A program made the position numbers and the translations under genes. Positions 5,721 to 12,609 of a stretch of 12,609 nt of DNA are shown in pieces. The stretch's first letter is position 1; each line of letters starts with the position of its first letter. Origin of the DNA: Alphaproteobacteria bacterium (GTDB lineage: Bacteria; Pseudomonadota; Alphaproteobacteria; JAJTHO01); the NCBI GenBank assembly GCA_021297975.1, contig JAJTHO010000062.1, forward strand, positions 1-12,609, written 5' to 3'. Under the pieces are notes generated by a model. The model did not search any database. It had not been told where the DNA came from and saw only the letters and a program-made list of their open reading frames with translations.

Positions 5721-6825
5721 ATCCCGCCGCGTATCAGTTTTACTGCCTCAATGTCATTATGACATTGTGATTGGCAGCGGCATTTTGCCGTCGTTCTCTA
5801 ATTTTTCCGCTGTGCAGCTTAAAGCGGCGCATAAAATTGTCCTTCTTAGTGATGAAACGGTTGCGCCGCTGTATGCCGCGCCTCTGGCGAAACAACTGAA
5901 TGATATGGGAAAACAGCTACTGTCCATAACCGTTCCGGCTGGAGAGGGCAGTAAATCTTTCGCGGTTTTTGAGCGCGTGCTCGAACAACTTCTGTCTTGG
6001 CCGATAGACAGGAAAACGCTGCTTATTGCTGTGGGCGGCGGCGTTATCGGTGATTTGGGCGGTTTTATTGCGAGCGTCGCGCTGCGCGGCATCCCTTTTA
6101 TTCAAGTCCCCACTACCCTGCTGGCACAGGTGGACAGCAGCGTCGGCGGAAAAACGGCGATTAACTGTAAAGCGGGAAAAAATCTCATCGGTAGTTTTTA
6201 TCAGCCCGAATTGGTGGTTATCGACACAGACTGCCTAGAAACTCTGCCGCTGCGCGAACGGCGCGCCGGGTATGCCGAAATCATTAAATATGGTCTTTTA
6301 GGCGATGCCGCATTTTTTGACTGGTGCGTGCTGCATGGGCAGGCTGTTTTAGATGGAGAGCCGCAGTCGCTGCACCACGCAATTGAGACGAGCTGCCGCG
6401 CTAAGGCGGCTATAGTGGCGGCGGATGAAAAAGAATCCGGTGTGCGGGCATTATTGAATCTGGGACATACCTTTGCCCATGCCTTGGAGGCCGATGTGGG
6501 CTTTGACAATCGCTTACTACACGGCGAGGCGGTTGCTTTTGGTCTGCGTCTTGCGGCGCGCTTGTCCGTTCAAACGTCGGGATTAAGCGCAGCAGCGTCG
6601 AAACAGCTGGAAACACATTTGGATGCGTTAGGCTATCCGCGCGGTCTAAAGGACTTGGTTGCGGGACATAAATTTGTTGCGCAGCAGCTGATTGAGCACA
6701 TGGAAAGCGATAAAAAAACCCTGCACGGCGCAAAAACATTTATCGTACTTGATTCCATCGGCGCTGCACGCGAGCTGCGCGGCATTCCAGACAGCCTAGT
6801 ATTAAGTATCCTTGAGGACGCCTAG
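5710..6825 (+). CDS. aroB: 3-dehydroquinate synthase
   Basis: AroB converts DAHP to 3-dehydroquinate, the second shikimate-pathway step, using NAD+ and a divalent metal. The 371-residue product has the NAD-binding motif GGGVIGDLGG (about 108-117), the substrate region PTTLLAQVDSSVGGKT (about 134-149), then NLIGSFYQP. The three metal ligands are also present: Glu in GYAEIIKYG (about 187-195), His in NLGHTFAHALE (about 250-260) and His in LLHGEAVAFG (about 269-278). Length is usual for the family. The frame is open further upstream from a TTG at 5677, but ATG 5710 places the first beta strand (VSVLLPQCHYDIVIG) correctly. It begins inside the end of aroK, so the two enzymes are probably translated as a coupled pair. 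No clear ribosome-binding site precedes it. The next gene follows after only 3 nt. Confidence 0.95.
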   Translation: MRVESRRVSVLLPQCHYDIVIGSGILPSFSNFSAVQLKAAHKIVLLSDETVAPLYAAPLAKQLNDMGKQLLSITVPAGEGSKSFAVFERVLEQLLSWPIDRKTLLIAVGGGVIGDLGGFIASVALRGIPFIQVPTTLLAQVDSSVGGKTAINCKAGKNLIGSFYQPELVVIDTDCLETLPLRERRAGYAEIIKYGLLGDAAFFDWCVLHGQAVLDGEPQSLHHAIETSCRAKAAIVAADEKESGVRALLNLGHTFAHALEADVGFDNRLLHGEAVAFGLRLAARLSVQTSGLSAAASKQLETHLDALGYPRGLKDLVAGHKFVAQQLIEHMESDKKTLHGAKTFIVLDSIGAARELRGIPDSLVLSILEDA

Positions 6826-6828
6826 ACA

Positions 6829-8145
6829 ATGAACGAACACCACCTCAGCATCCTGCTTATTTTGTTTTTACAGTTAATTGCCGCTTTTTTCTCGATTGCC
6901 GAAACCGCCCTTACGGCTGCATCCCGCCCGCGGATGCATCAAATGGCGAAAGACGGTAATCGCAAAGCAAAGTTGGTTAATGAGCTGCGCAGCGACAGTG
7001 AAAGCCTCATTGGCGCGATTTTACTGGGTAACAATTTGGTTAATATTTTAGCAACCGCCATTGCCACCTCGACCCTCACAGAAATTTTTGGTGAGGCGGG
7101 GGTTATTTACGCAACCGCCATCATGACCGTGGTTATCTTGGTTATTGGCGAAGTTGTTCCGAAAACATACGCCATGAACTCAGCCGATAGCGTCGCGCTT
7201 TCCGTCGCCGCACCCATTCGCGCCTGGATGTGGTTTTCTTGGCCGGTAACCGTGGCTCTGGGCTATGTGACCCGGCTGTTTATGCGGCTGTTCCGCCTGA
7301 ATAAAACGAACTTAGGGGAGCATCTCAGCGATGATGAGCTGCGCGGGGCAATTGATTTACACGGCGCGAACCCCGCTGGATTGTCCCCGGAAATTCAGAA
7401 AGAACGAAAAATGCTGCATAGCATCCTGGATTTACAGGATGTAACGGTTGCAAAAGTGATGACCCACCGCCGAAACGTGGTGATGTTAGATATTGATGAG
7501 CCAGTGGATAGTATTATCCGCGATGTTCTGGCCAGCCCCTTTACCCGCATTCCGCTCTGGCAGGATAACGCCAGCAATATTATCGGGATTCTTCATGTAA
7601 AATCCTTGGTGCGGGCGCTGCAAAGCGGCACGGCGCGGGAGACGCTCAGCATTAAAACCCTGATTGCCAAGCCTTGGTTTATTCCAGAAACAGCTAGCCT
7701 GCTGGAACAACTGCAAGCCTTTCGCGATCGCCGTGAGCATTTTGCTTTTGTGGTCGATGAATACGGCGTGTTTGAAGGCATTGTGACGCTTGAAGATATT
7801 TTAGAAGAGATTGTCGGGGAGATATCGGACGAGCACGATCAAATCGTCTCTGGGGTGCGGCGCCAGCCTGACGGCAGCTTTATTGTTCAAGGCACGGTTG
7901 CTATCCGGGATGTGAACAGGGAATTTGCCTGGGAACTACCTGAAGAGCGGGCAACGACGCTGGCGGGGCTAGTGATGCTGGAGGCGCGGCGCATCCCGGA
8001 AATCGGCCAAGCGTATAGTTTTTACGGTTTTCGCTTTGATATTATCCGGCGCCAGCGCAATCAGATTACACTGTTGCGTTTAACGCCGCCCAATGCCACA
8101 AAAGAGAGCAGTAATCACAGTACCGACGAGATAAATAACAGCTAA
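6829..8145 (+). CDS. CNNM/CorC (HlyC/CorC) family membrane protein with DUF21 and CBS domains
   Basis: The 438-residue product has the full architecture of this family. An N-terminal DUF21 transmembrane domain covers about residues 5-165 (hydrophobic helices, FSIAETALTAASR, GNNLVNILAT, and the conserved GEVVPKTYAM). A CBS pair follows at about 205-335 (VMTHRRNVVMLD, TRIPLW, then FVVDEYGVFEGIVTLEDI). The C-terminal CorC/HlyC FAD-like domain spans about 345-425 (PDGSFIVQGTVAIRDVN). Such proteins sit in the inner membrane and are linked to magnesium or cobalt efflux; older annotations call them hemolysin C-like. The gene follows aroB by 3 nt, so it is probably the third gene of the aro operon, a common arrangement in alphaproteobacteria, although there is no pathway link. 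The ribosome-binding site (GAGG, 11 nt upstream) is weak. Substrate is unknown. Confidence 0.92.
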   Translation: MNEHHLSILLILFLQLIAAFFSIAETALTAASRPRMHQMAKDGNRKAKLVNELRSDSESLIGAILLGNNLVNILATAIATSTLTEIFGEAGVIYATAIMTVVILVIGEVVPKTYAMNSADSVALSVAAPIRAWMWFSWPVTVALGYVTRLFMRLFRLNKTNLGEHLSDDELRGAIDLHGANPAGLSPEIQKERKMLHSILDLQDVTVAKVMTHRRNVVMLDIDEPVDSIIRDVLASPFTRIPLWQDNASNIIGILHVKSLVRALQSGTARETLSIKTLIAKPWFIPETASLLEQLQAFRDRREHFAFVVDEYGVFEGIVTLEDILEEIVGEISDEHDQIVSGVRRQPDGSFIVQGTVAIRDVNREFAWELPEERATTLAGLVMLEARRIPEIGQAYSFYGFRFDIIRRQRNQITLLRLTPPNATKESSNHSTDEINNS

Positions 8146-8201
8146 AAAAATCTGCATCTTTTTTTCAAAAAAGCAACCGCGTTAGAAACGATTTAAGAAT
8201 T

Positions 8202-9194
8202 ATGCGCCATGCTAGATCTATGTCGATGCCGATACAACTTGCGATAAATGGTTTGCGCCTGCAAAACTCTGTTTTGCGTCTTTGGGGCGGCTTAACCATG
8301 GCCGTTGTCTGCTGCATCGCCCTTACGTTATATGACATGCGCTCCACCCACCGTGATAATGCCCTTCGCGTGCAGACAACGGATTTACTCGCACCGCTGT
8401 ATATGCTCAGCGGTACAATGATGGAATTTACAGCAAATACTGAAGCATACATTAACAAGCGTGCACAGCTGTTTGATGAGAACGCCGCGTTGCGCACAGA
8501 GGTTGCCGCGTTACGCCGACAGCAATTAGCTTGGCAGCAACTGGCTTCGGAAAACCAGCAATTACGCCGTGCCTTGCAAATTAATGCCGGGGCCGGCCTG
8601 CCCCCTACCGAAGCAACCGTGCCCTTGGTAACAGTTCTTACGGGGAGCAGCAGCTTTCAGGTTTTGCTGCACACTGTTGAACCGCTGCGTAGCGGGCAAG
8701 CGGTGCTTGCCGATGGTAAGCTCGTTGGACGAACTATTGGTGAAAACAAACGCGGCCTCACCAGCGTTTTGCACATTCTCGATGCAAAAAGCCGGATTCC
8801 CGTTCGTGGTCTTCTTAGCAACAGTGAGGCTATTATCGGCGGTAATGGCATTGATAAGTTGCGCTTTATTCATCTTCCTAGCGGGAATAAATTTCAAGAG
8901 GGTGAGCAATTGGTCACCAGCGGTTCAGGCGGTTTATTCTGGCCAGGAATCCCAGTGGGGGTGGTTAATAAAGGCGAGAAAAGCTATGTTGTTACACCCT
9001 TTTCTGGCAGTTCGTTACCGCAATGGCTATCGGTTTTACCGCCCTTGCCTGCGTCAACAGCCCAGAATACTGATCAGTTAAGCACCGTTCCGGGAACGGC
9101 GGTAACAGGTACGGGGATACTCCCCCCCTCTCGCGACAGCGCACTGATAAGAGCGCCAGGGTCACTTCCGATTGCCCCAGTTAGCACCAGATGA
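8202..9194 (+). CDS. mreC: Rod shape-determining protein MreC
   Basis: The 330-residue product shows MreC architecture. It has a cytoplasmic N-terminus, one membrane helix (about 28-45, GGLTMAVVCCIALTLY), a coiled coil (about 82-127, with DENAALR and SENQQLRRAL), and then the double beta-barrel region (about 137-285). That region includes GKLVGRTIGE, LLSNSEAIIGGNG, a QLVTSGSGGLFWPGIPVGVV segment and the strand PFSGSSL. MreC is the periplasmic scaffold of the elongasome, linking MreB/MreD to PBP2 and RodA. Unusually, no mreB, mreD or PBP2 gene is adjacent. It follows the CNNM gene after 56 bp and is followed by a convergent gene. The last 40 residues (291-330) form a Thr/Pro/Ser-rich tail beyond the usual domain, and this part overlaps the universal-stress gene on the other strand. 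The start is uncertain: ATG 8202, 8220 and 8226 are in frame and none has a good ribosome-binding site. Confidence 0.85.
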   Translation: MRHARSMSMPIQLAINGLRLQNSVLRLWGGLTMAVVCCIALTLYDMRSTHRDNALRVQTTDLLAPLYMLSGTMMEFTANTEAYINKRAQLFDENAALRTEVAALRRQQLAWQQLASENQQLRRALQINAGAGLPPTEATVPLVTVLTGSSSFQVLLHTVEPLRSGQAVLADGKLVGRTIGENKRGLTSVLHILDAKSRIPVRGLLSNSEAIIGGNGIDKLRFIHLPSGNKFQEGEQLVTSGSGGLFWPGIPVGVVNKGEKSYVVTPFSGSSLPQWLSVLPPLPASTAQNTDQLSTVPGTAVTGTGILPPSRDSALIRAPGSLPIAPVSTR

Positions 9195-9511
9195 ACAATA
9201 TCCTTATTAAGGCGCAACACGTTTAACAACTGCTCGCGTTGCACTCCGCGCTCAATATATTGCATGGCCGCAGTGTGGGTTACCGCATAGGCTGTTTCAG
9301 CCATGCGCTGTGCTAAATCCTGCGCTGCGCGCTCCTGCTCTAAGGCGGCATCCTCGGCTAAACTAAGCCAATGGGTTACGGGCATTGGCTCAATAACATG
9401 CATTAATGCCAAACGAATCCCGAGCTGATGCGCCAGGGTTGCCGCGTAGCGCACCCCGGCGTGACTGGTATCACGAGCATCCAATAAACATAGAACCACT
9501 CTATCTTGCAT
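9074..9511 (-). CDS. Universal stress protein (UspA-like fold)
   Basis: The 145-residue product has a single Usp domain: first strand RVVLCLLDARDTSHAGVRYA (4-23), ALMHVIEP (35-42), a helical middle part, IERGVQREQLLNVL (86-99), and a C-terminal nucleotide-loop region LVLTGAIGSDPGALISAL (108-125) ending VPVTAVPG (134-141). The canonical Gly-x2-Gly-x9-Gly-Ser loop is altered to GAIGSDPG, a version I associate with alphaproteobacterial members. ATP binding is likely but not certain. ATG 9511 has an excellent AGGAGG (complement of 9520-9525) 8 nt upstream, and its A is shared with the stop of the preceding gene (TGATG). It is the third gene of the permease operon, so a regulatory role for the transporter, or stress-linked expression, is inferred. 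Its last 121 bp are antisense to the end of mreC. Confidence 0.82.
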   Translation of the reverse strand: MQDRVVLCLLDARDTSHAGVRYAATLAHQLGIRLALMHVIEPMPVTHWLSLAEDAALEQERAAQDLAQRMAETAYAVTHTAAMQYIERGVQREQLLNVLRLNKDIVHLVLTGAIGSDPGALISALSREGGSIPVPVTAVPGTVLN

Positions 9512-10266
9512 CACGAAAGCCTCCTGAATAGACCATAACCGCCAAGGCCGCACAACAGTGCCAAAAACAGCGATGCCAAACCATACAGCAGCGGCCATTG
9601 ATGCGCGGCAAAGGCGATATCGGCGCCAATACCGGCCTTTGAAATCAGTAGATTACTGCTTTGCGCGGCGGTAATCTCGCCACTCCGCAGCAGATACACA
9701 CGAACCTGGTAATTACCCACCGGCACATTCGGGGTAAAAGCGATGCGCGCGCGAAAAAGCCGGTCGCCCAAAAAGGTTATGGCGCCAAGATGCTCCTGAT
9801 AAAACCCTTGCTGCTGCATTCCATCGAGGAAGCCGCTCAGAAATCGGTTGTTGATGCTCTCATCCTGCTCGCTGCTGTGCTCCCATTTTAAATCGTTCCA
9901 ACCGAGCCTGTTTTGCTCACGTACCGCTGCAATCTGTGACTCGGCGGCTGCATCTCGTGCCCAGAATAGCTGAAAATAACGCGGCGCGGCGCGAATATCT
10001 ACAGGCGAACTATTGACCCAAAATATCCCGCGATGGACGCTTTCCCTAACCCGAACATCGTTTGCAGGCCCGCTTATGGCAATCAGCAGATCATCATTTT
10101 CGGTGAGCGGGGCATCCAGCGCACCGAAAAGCAGCAGCTCCGCACCGGCAAAATCGGTGCGGATATTGATAATATGGCTCGAAACGTCGGCGATAAGCCC
10201 CTGCGCCTGTGCCGGGCTAGATAGCAGCCAGAAACATATTGTAAAAATGAATGAACGAATGCTCAT
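9511..10266 (-). CDS. TIGR02186 / Alph_Pro_TM family protein
   Basis: The 251-residue product matches the layout of a conserved alphaproteobacterial family of unknown function. It has a signal peptide (1-21, ending PAQA before QGLIADVSS), a beta-rich periplasmic domain (about 25-205, with AGAELLLFGAL, LLIAISGP, FWVNSSPVDI and VPVGNYQVRVYLLR), and one C-terminal membrane helix (about 224-246) with a short positively charged end, FRRLS. It is therefore anchored in the inner membrane with the domain in the periplasm. ATG 10266 overlaps the permease stop as ATGA. The frame is open upstream to 10383, but the signal peptide identifies the true start. Genes of this family regularly sit beside TauE/SafE-type permeases, as here, which suggests a periplasmic accessory subunit. 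The molecular role is unproven. Confidence 0.84.
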   Translation of the reverse strand: MSIRSFIFTICFWLLSSPAQAQGLIADVSSHIINIRTDFAGAELLLFGALDAPLTENDDLLIAISGPANDVRVRESVHRGIFWVNSSPVDIRAAPRYFQLFWARDAAAESQIAAVREQNRLGWNDLKWEHSSEQDESINNRFLSGFLDGMQQQGFYQEHLGAITFLGDRLFRARIAFTPNVPVGNYQVRVYLLRSGEITAAQSSNLLISKAGIGADIAFAAHQWPLLYGLASLFLALLCGLGGYGLFRRLS

Positions 10267-11174
10267 GGCATAACTGTCCAGGAAAAAAGCCGCGCCGGCG
10301 GCAATAAGAGCTGCAGCAACATAACCCCCGCTAGCCCTAATACCACCGCTGCAAACGAGAGCCGCACCCATTCCCCGCGCCACTGCGCCGCCGCCTTTGC
10401 GCCCAACTGACTGCCCAGTACACTGCCCATGACCAGTACTAACGCCAGCAGCACATCAACACTTTGATGCTTAACCGCGTGGGAAACCGTTACCACCACT
10501 GCCACCAGCAAAATTTGCAGGAGTGATGTGCCGGGTACAAGATGCACCGGCATGCGCAGCAGATAAATCATCGCAGGAACCAAGAGAAATCCGCCACCTA
10601 TACCCATGATTGCAACCAGCAATCCAATAACTGCCCCAATCAATAAAATTGGTAACACACTAATATAAAGACGCGATTGGGTAAAATAGACTTTAAATGG
10701 CAATCCATGTAACCAATGGTGGCGCGCACGTGGGGGCGATTGCCTGCCCAAACGGCGACGCCGCAGCGTGCGCCACGTATCCAGCAGCATAAACAGCCCC
10801 ACACCGCCAAGAAAAATAATGTAAAGCAAGGAAATAGTGATATCTATCTGCCCCTTATCGCGCAGCACACTAAACAAGCGTAGGCCAAACCAGCCGCCAA
10901 CCATACCGCCGGCAAAAAGCAGCAGCGCCATCCGCGTGTCCACCAAGTGGCGCTTTATATAGCCAAGCACGCTGCTCAGCGACGAGGCCACCAGCTGGTT
11001 CGCCTGTGTTCCCACTGCGACCATCGGCGGAACGCCGCTAAATATAAGCAGCGGGGTCAGCACAAAGCCGCCGCCAACGCCAAAAAGCCCGGCGGCAAAA
11101 CCCGCGATAAGCCCCAAGGCAATGACAAAAAAGCCGTTTAGACTGACTTCAGCGATGGGAAAGTAAATATCCAT
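10263..11174 (-). CDS. TauE/SafE (TSUP) family membrane permease
   Basis: The 303-residue product is a polytopic inner-membrane protein with about eight helices. It has two related halves, each carrying the family glycine motif: LFGVGGGFVLTPLLIF (30-45) and IMGIGGGFLLVPAMIYLL (189-206). This internal duplication is the hallmark of the TSUP family, whose members move sulfite, sulfoacetate, thiosulfate or other organic anions. A basic cytoplasmic loop (RRRRLGRQSPPRARHH, about 138-153) joins the halves. Substrate cannot be read from the sequence. ATG 11174 is chosen. AGGTGGA lies 12 nt upstream, rather far, and a GTG at 11201 is a less likely alternative. The gene heads an operon with the TIGR02186 and universal-stress genes. 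No sulfur-metabolism enzyme is present in the window. Confidence 0.9.
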   Translation of the reverse strand: MDIYFPIAEVSLNGFFVIALGLIAGFAAGLFGVGGGFVLTPLLIFSGVPPMVAVGTQANQLVASSLSSVLGYIKRHLVDTRMALLLFAGGMVGGWFGLRLFSVLRDKGQIDITISLLYIIFLGGVGLFMLLDTWRTLRRRRLGRQSPPRARHHWLHGLPFKVYFTQSRLYISVLPILLIGAVIGLLVAIMGIGGGFLLVPAMIYLLRMPVHLVPGTSLLQILLVAVVVTVSHAVKHQSVDVLLALVLVMGSVLGSQLGAKAAAQWRGEWVRLSFAAVVLGLAGVMLLQLLLPPARLFSWTVMP

Positions 11175-11291
11175 AGCGTTTTCTAATCCACCTATAGGCA
11201 CTATCCCAAGTGTAATCGGGTTGCGGCATGGACGTCTGTCTGCATCGTTGATTTTTCATGTTTCAGCGATGTTTTTATGCAACAATCTGCT
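11175..11291 (-). other. Intergenic gap between purK and the permease operon
   Basis: This 117-bp gap should carry the permease-operon promoter and any purK terminator. I see no strong sigma70 match and no GC-rich hairpin followed by a T run. A 5-bp inverted repeat (CATCG and CGATG, around 11243-11271) has too long a loop to act as a terminator. No small gene is visible. Confidence 0.5.
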
Positions 11292-12368
11292 TTAGTGTTC
11301 CGTTCGGTGCTTGCGCCATGCCCAGGTGACATGTCCCAGTTTGCGCCCGGCTTTGATGTCGTCTTTGCCGTATAGATGCACCGCTGCGCCGCCGCAGCGG
11401 CGGTGATCAGCCGCTTCTAAAGCCTCATCGCCCAAAAGATTCTGCATTTTCACGCGTCCGCCGCGCAGCTGTGTGCTGCCAAGCGGCCAGTTCAGCACCG
11501 CGCGGATGGTTTGGGCGTATTGGCTGGTGTAGGATCCCTCTATTGTCCAATGCCCGGAATTGTGTGGGCGCGGCGCGCATTCATTGAATAAAAGCGTACC
11601 GTCTGCGAGCACAAAAAATTCCAGCGCCATCAGCCCGATGAGGTCTAGCTTTTCGGCCAACGTTTTCACGGCTGCCAGTGCAGCGGCGGCGACAGCTGGG
11701 GATACTGCCGCGGGTGCACTGCTGCTGCGGAGAATACCGTTTTCATGCTGATTTTCTATCGGTGGGTAAAGCGCCAGCTGACCACTTTTGTTGCGGGCGA
11801 CGAGGACTGACAGCTCACTGCTAAAAGGAATGCGCTGCTCCAGTATGGACGGGACATTGCCCAATGCCGCAAAGGCAGACTCATCGGGCGCGGTGAGGGA
11901 AATCTGCCCTTTGCCATCATAGCCTAAGCGCCGCGTTTTAAGGATGCCGGGGAACAGATTTGCTGGTGCCTTGGTAATATCCGCCGCGCTGTCTATGGCT
12001 ACATACGTGCCAACGCGCAGCCCGGCCTTTTCGGCGGCTTGCTTCTCAAAAAGCCTATCTTGCGCCAGCGCCAAAATGGCAGGGCGCGGGTAAACCGGCT
12101 TTAATGTTTCTAAAAATTCCACCGCGCTAACGGGCACGTTTTCAAATTCATAGGTTATAACATCGACAGATTCGGCGAAGGTACGCAGCGCTTTTTCATC
12201 AGTGTAGGCGGCCTGCGTGTGGCTGGATGCGACCTCGGCGGCTACGGCGTTTTGCTCCGGCGCGTAAATATGACACCGTACCCCCATGGCCGCCGCGGCT
12301 AGTGCTAGCATTCGCCCCAACTGGCCGCCGCCCAAAATGCCGACAATAGGGCGTTCTAAGATAGCCAC
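11292..12368 (-). CDS. purK: 5-(carboxyamino)imidazole ribonucleotide synthase (PurK)
   Basis: PurK uses ATP and bicarbonate to convert AIR to N5-CAIR, which PurE then rearranges to CAIR in purine synthesis. The 358-residue product, of normal length, is an ATP-grasp enzyme. It has an N-terminal dinucleotide-like fold with GILGGGQLGRML (10-21), TYEFENVP, the ATP-grasp lysine region ILKTRRLGYDGKGQ, EQRIPFSSELSVLVAR, and the C-terminal active-site stretch LLFNECAPRPHNSGHWTIEG. The start is a GTG at 12368, one nt after the purE stop, with GGAAGG six nt upstream. The frame continues further upstream, but that part lies in another frame of purE and has no family similarity. It is translationally linked to purE, and the pair follows the usual purEK order. 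Confidence 0.95.
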   Translation of the reverse strand: MAILERPIVGILGGGQLGRMLALAAAAMGVRCHIYAPEQNAVAAEVASSHTQAAYTDEKALRTFAESVDVITYEFENVPVSAVEFLETLKPVYPRPAILALAQDRLFEKQAAEKAGLRVGTYVAIDSAADITKAPANLFPGILKTRRLGYDGKGQISLTAPDESAFAALGNVPSILEQRIPFSSELSVLVARNKSGQLALYPPIENQHENGILRSSSAPAAVSPAVAAAALAAVKTLAEKLDLIGLMALEFFVLADGTLLFNECAPRPHNSGHWTIEGSYTSQYAQTIRAVLNWPLGSTQLRGGRVKMQNLLGDEALEAADHRRCGGAAVHLYGKDDIKAGRKLGHVTWAWRKHRTEH

Positions 12369-12369
12369 G

Positions 12370-12609
12370 TCAGCCTTCCGGTGTTTCGGCCACCGCAGCC
12401 GTTTGCGCGGCGCGGTAGGCATTGAGCCGCGCGGATAATTCTGCATCCTCGCCCGCTAGGAATGCGGCCGCAAGAAGAGCGGCATTGGCTGCCCCTGCTT
12501 CGCCGATAGCGAGCGTACCGACGGGAATGCCTTTCGGCATTTGCACAATAGAAAGCAAGCTATCAAGACCTGATAAAGCCTTGGATTGCACCGGCACGCC
12601 TAAAACCGG
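12370..12609 (-). CDS. purE: N5-carboxyaminoimidazole ribonucleotide mutase (PurE), C-terminal part
   Basis: The last 79 residues plus stop are present, and the N-terminal half lies beyond the right edge. The visible part begins PVLGVPVQSKALSGLDSLLS and continues IVQMPKGIPVGTLAIG, then AGAANAALLAAAFLA. These are the highly conserved C-terminal segments of class I PurE, which carries out the N5-CAIR to CAIR mutase step as an octamer. The catalytic histidine and the N-terminal SGSDSD phosphate loop are outside the window and cannot be checked. A short polar tail ends AVAETPEG. The stop is one nt before the purK GTG, and the end of purE supplies the purK ribosome-binding site. Confidence 0.95.
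   Translation of the reverse strand, partial: PVLGVPVQSKALSGLDSLLSIVQMPKGIPVGTLAIGEAGAANAALLAAAFLAGEDAELSARLNAYRAAQTAAVAETPEG

Noticed and set aside
8143..8168. Poly-A / poly-T arms after the CNNM gene as a rho-independent terminator
   Set aside because: The stem would be seven A-T pairs with an 8-nt loop and no GC, too weak for a confident call.
8562..8909. Minus-strand open frame of 115 codons inside mreC
   Set aside because: It has no family similarity that I can see and is antisense to the conserved MreC core, so it is treated as a shadow.
12369..12446. Upstream extension of purK from 12446
   Set aside because: It is out of frame with, and inside, purE, is very basic and unlike PurK; GTG 12368 has a good ribosome-binding site and the correct family N-terminus.

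Overview
The window looks like ordinary, very compact chromosome from an alphaproteobacterium. Base composition seems close to balanced by eye. The lineage call rests on four things: an alphaproteobacterial TIGR02186/Alph_Pro_TM protein paired with a TauE/SafE permease, the aroK-aroB-CNNM row head-to-head with a xerD operon, a divergent ThiE-like protein beside YggS, and a perfect CtrA-type TTAA-N7-TTAA site. The genus cannot be named from the sequence. Outer-membrane porin and MreC genes indicate a Gram-negative envelope, probably with a rod shape. I see no tRNA, rRNA, CRISPR array, insertion sequence, prophage or obvious defence locus.

Layout: (1) 1-648, minus: the N-terminal part of a porin, running off the left edge. 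(2) 752-1976: a ThiE-like gene (minus) and the PLP-homeostasis gene yggS (plus), divergent, with start codons that overlap in one CATG. (3) 1973-2410, minus: a two-CBS-domain protein, preceded by a 99-bp gap holding a CtrA-type site, a possible promoter and a perfect 14-bp palindrome. (4) 5132-2510, minus: a three-gene operon of a 45-aa membrane peptide, a 527-aa exported protein and xerD, joined by two ATGA overlaps. A hairpin covers the xerD ribosome-binding site. (5) 5172-8145, plus: aroK, aroB and a CNNM/CorC-family membrane protein, tightly packed. (6) 8202-9194, plus: an mreC with no mreB or mreD beside it. (7) 11174-9074, minus: a TauE/SafE-type permease, a TIGR02186 protein and a universal-stress-type protein, joined by ATGA and TGATG overlaps. 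The last gene overlaps the 3' end of mreC by 121 bp. (8) 12609-11292, minus: the end of purE followed by purK.

How the genes work together: aroK and aroB supply two steps of the shikimate pathway, and purE/purK supply the AIR-to-CAIR steps of purine synthesis. XerD resolves chromosome dimers, and MreC belongs to the elongation machinery. The permease operon probably forms an envelope transport unit with a cytosolic nucleotide-binding partner. Most genes touch or overlap. No intergenic stretch exceeds about 120 bp, so there is no gene-free region over 300 bases, and I found no convincing rho-independent terminator.

The least explained and most interesting part is the translationally coupled small peptide / exported helical protein / xerD operon. 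The CtrA-type control region of the CBS gene comes second. I did not find a clear case of a wholly new biological system.
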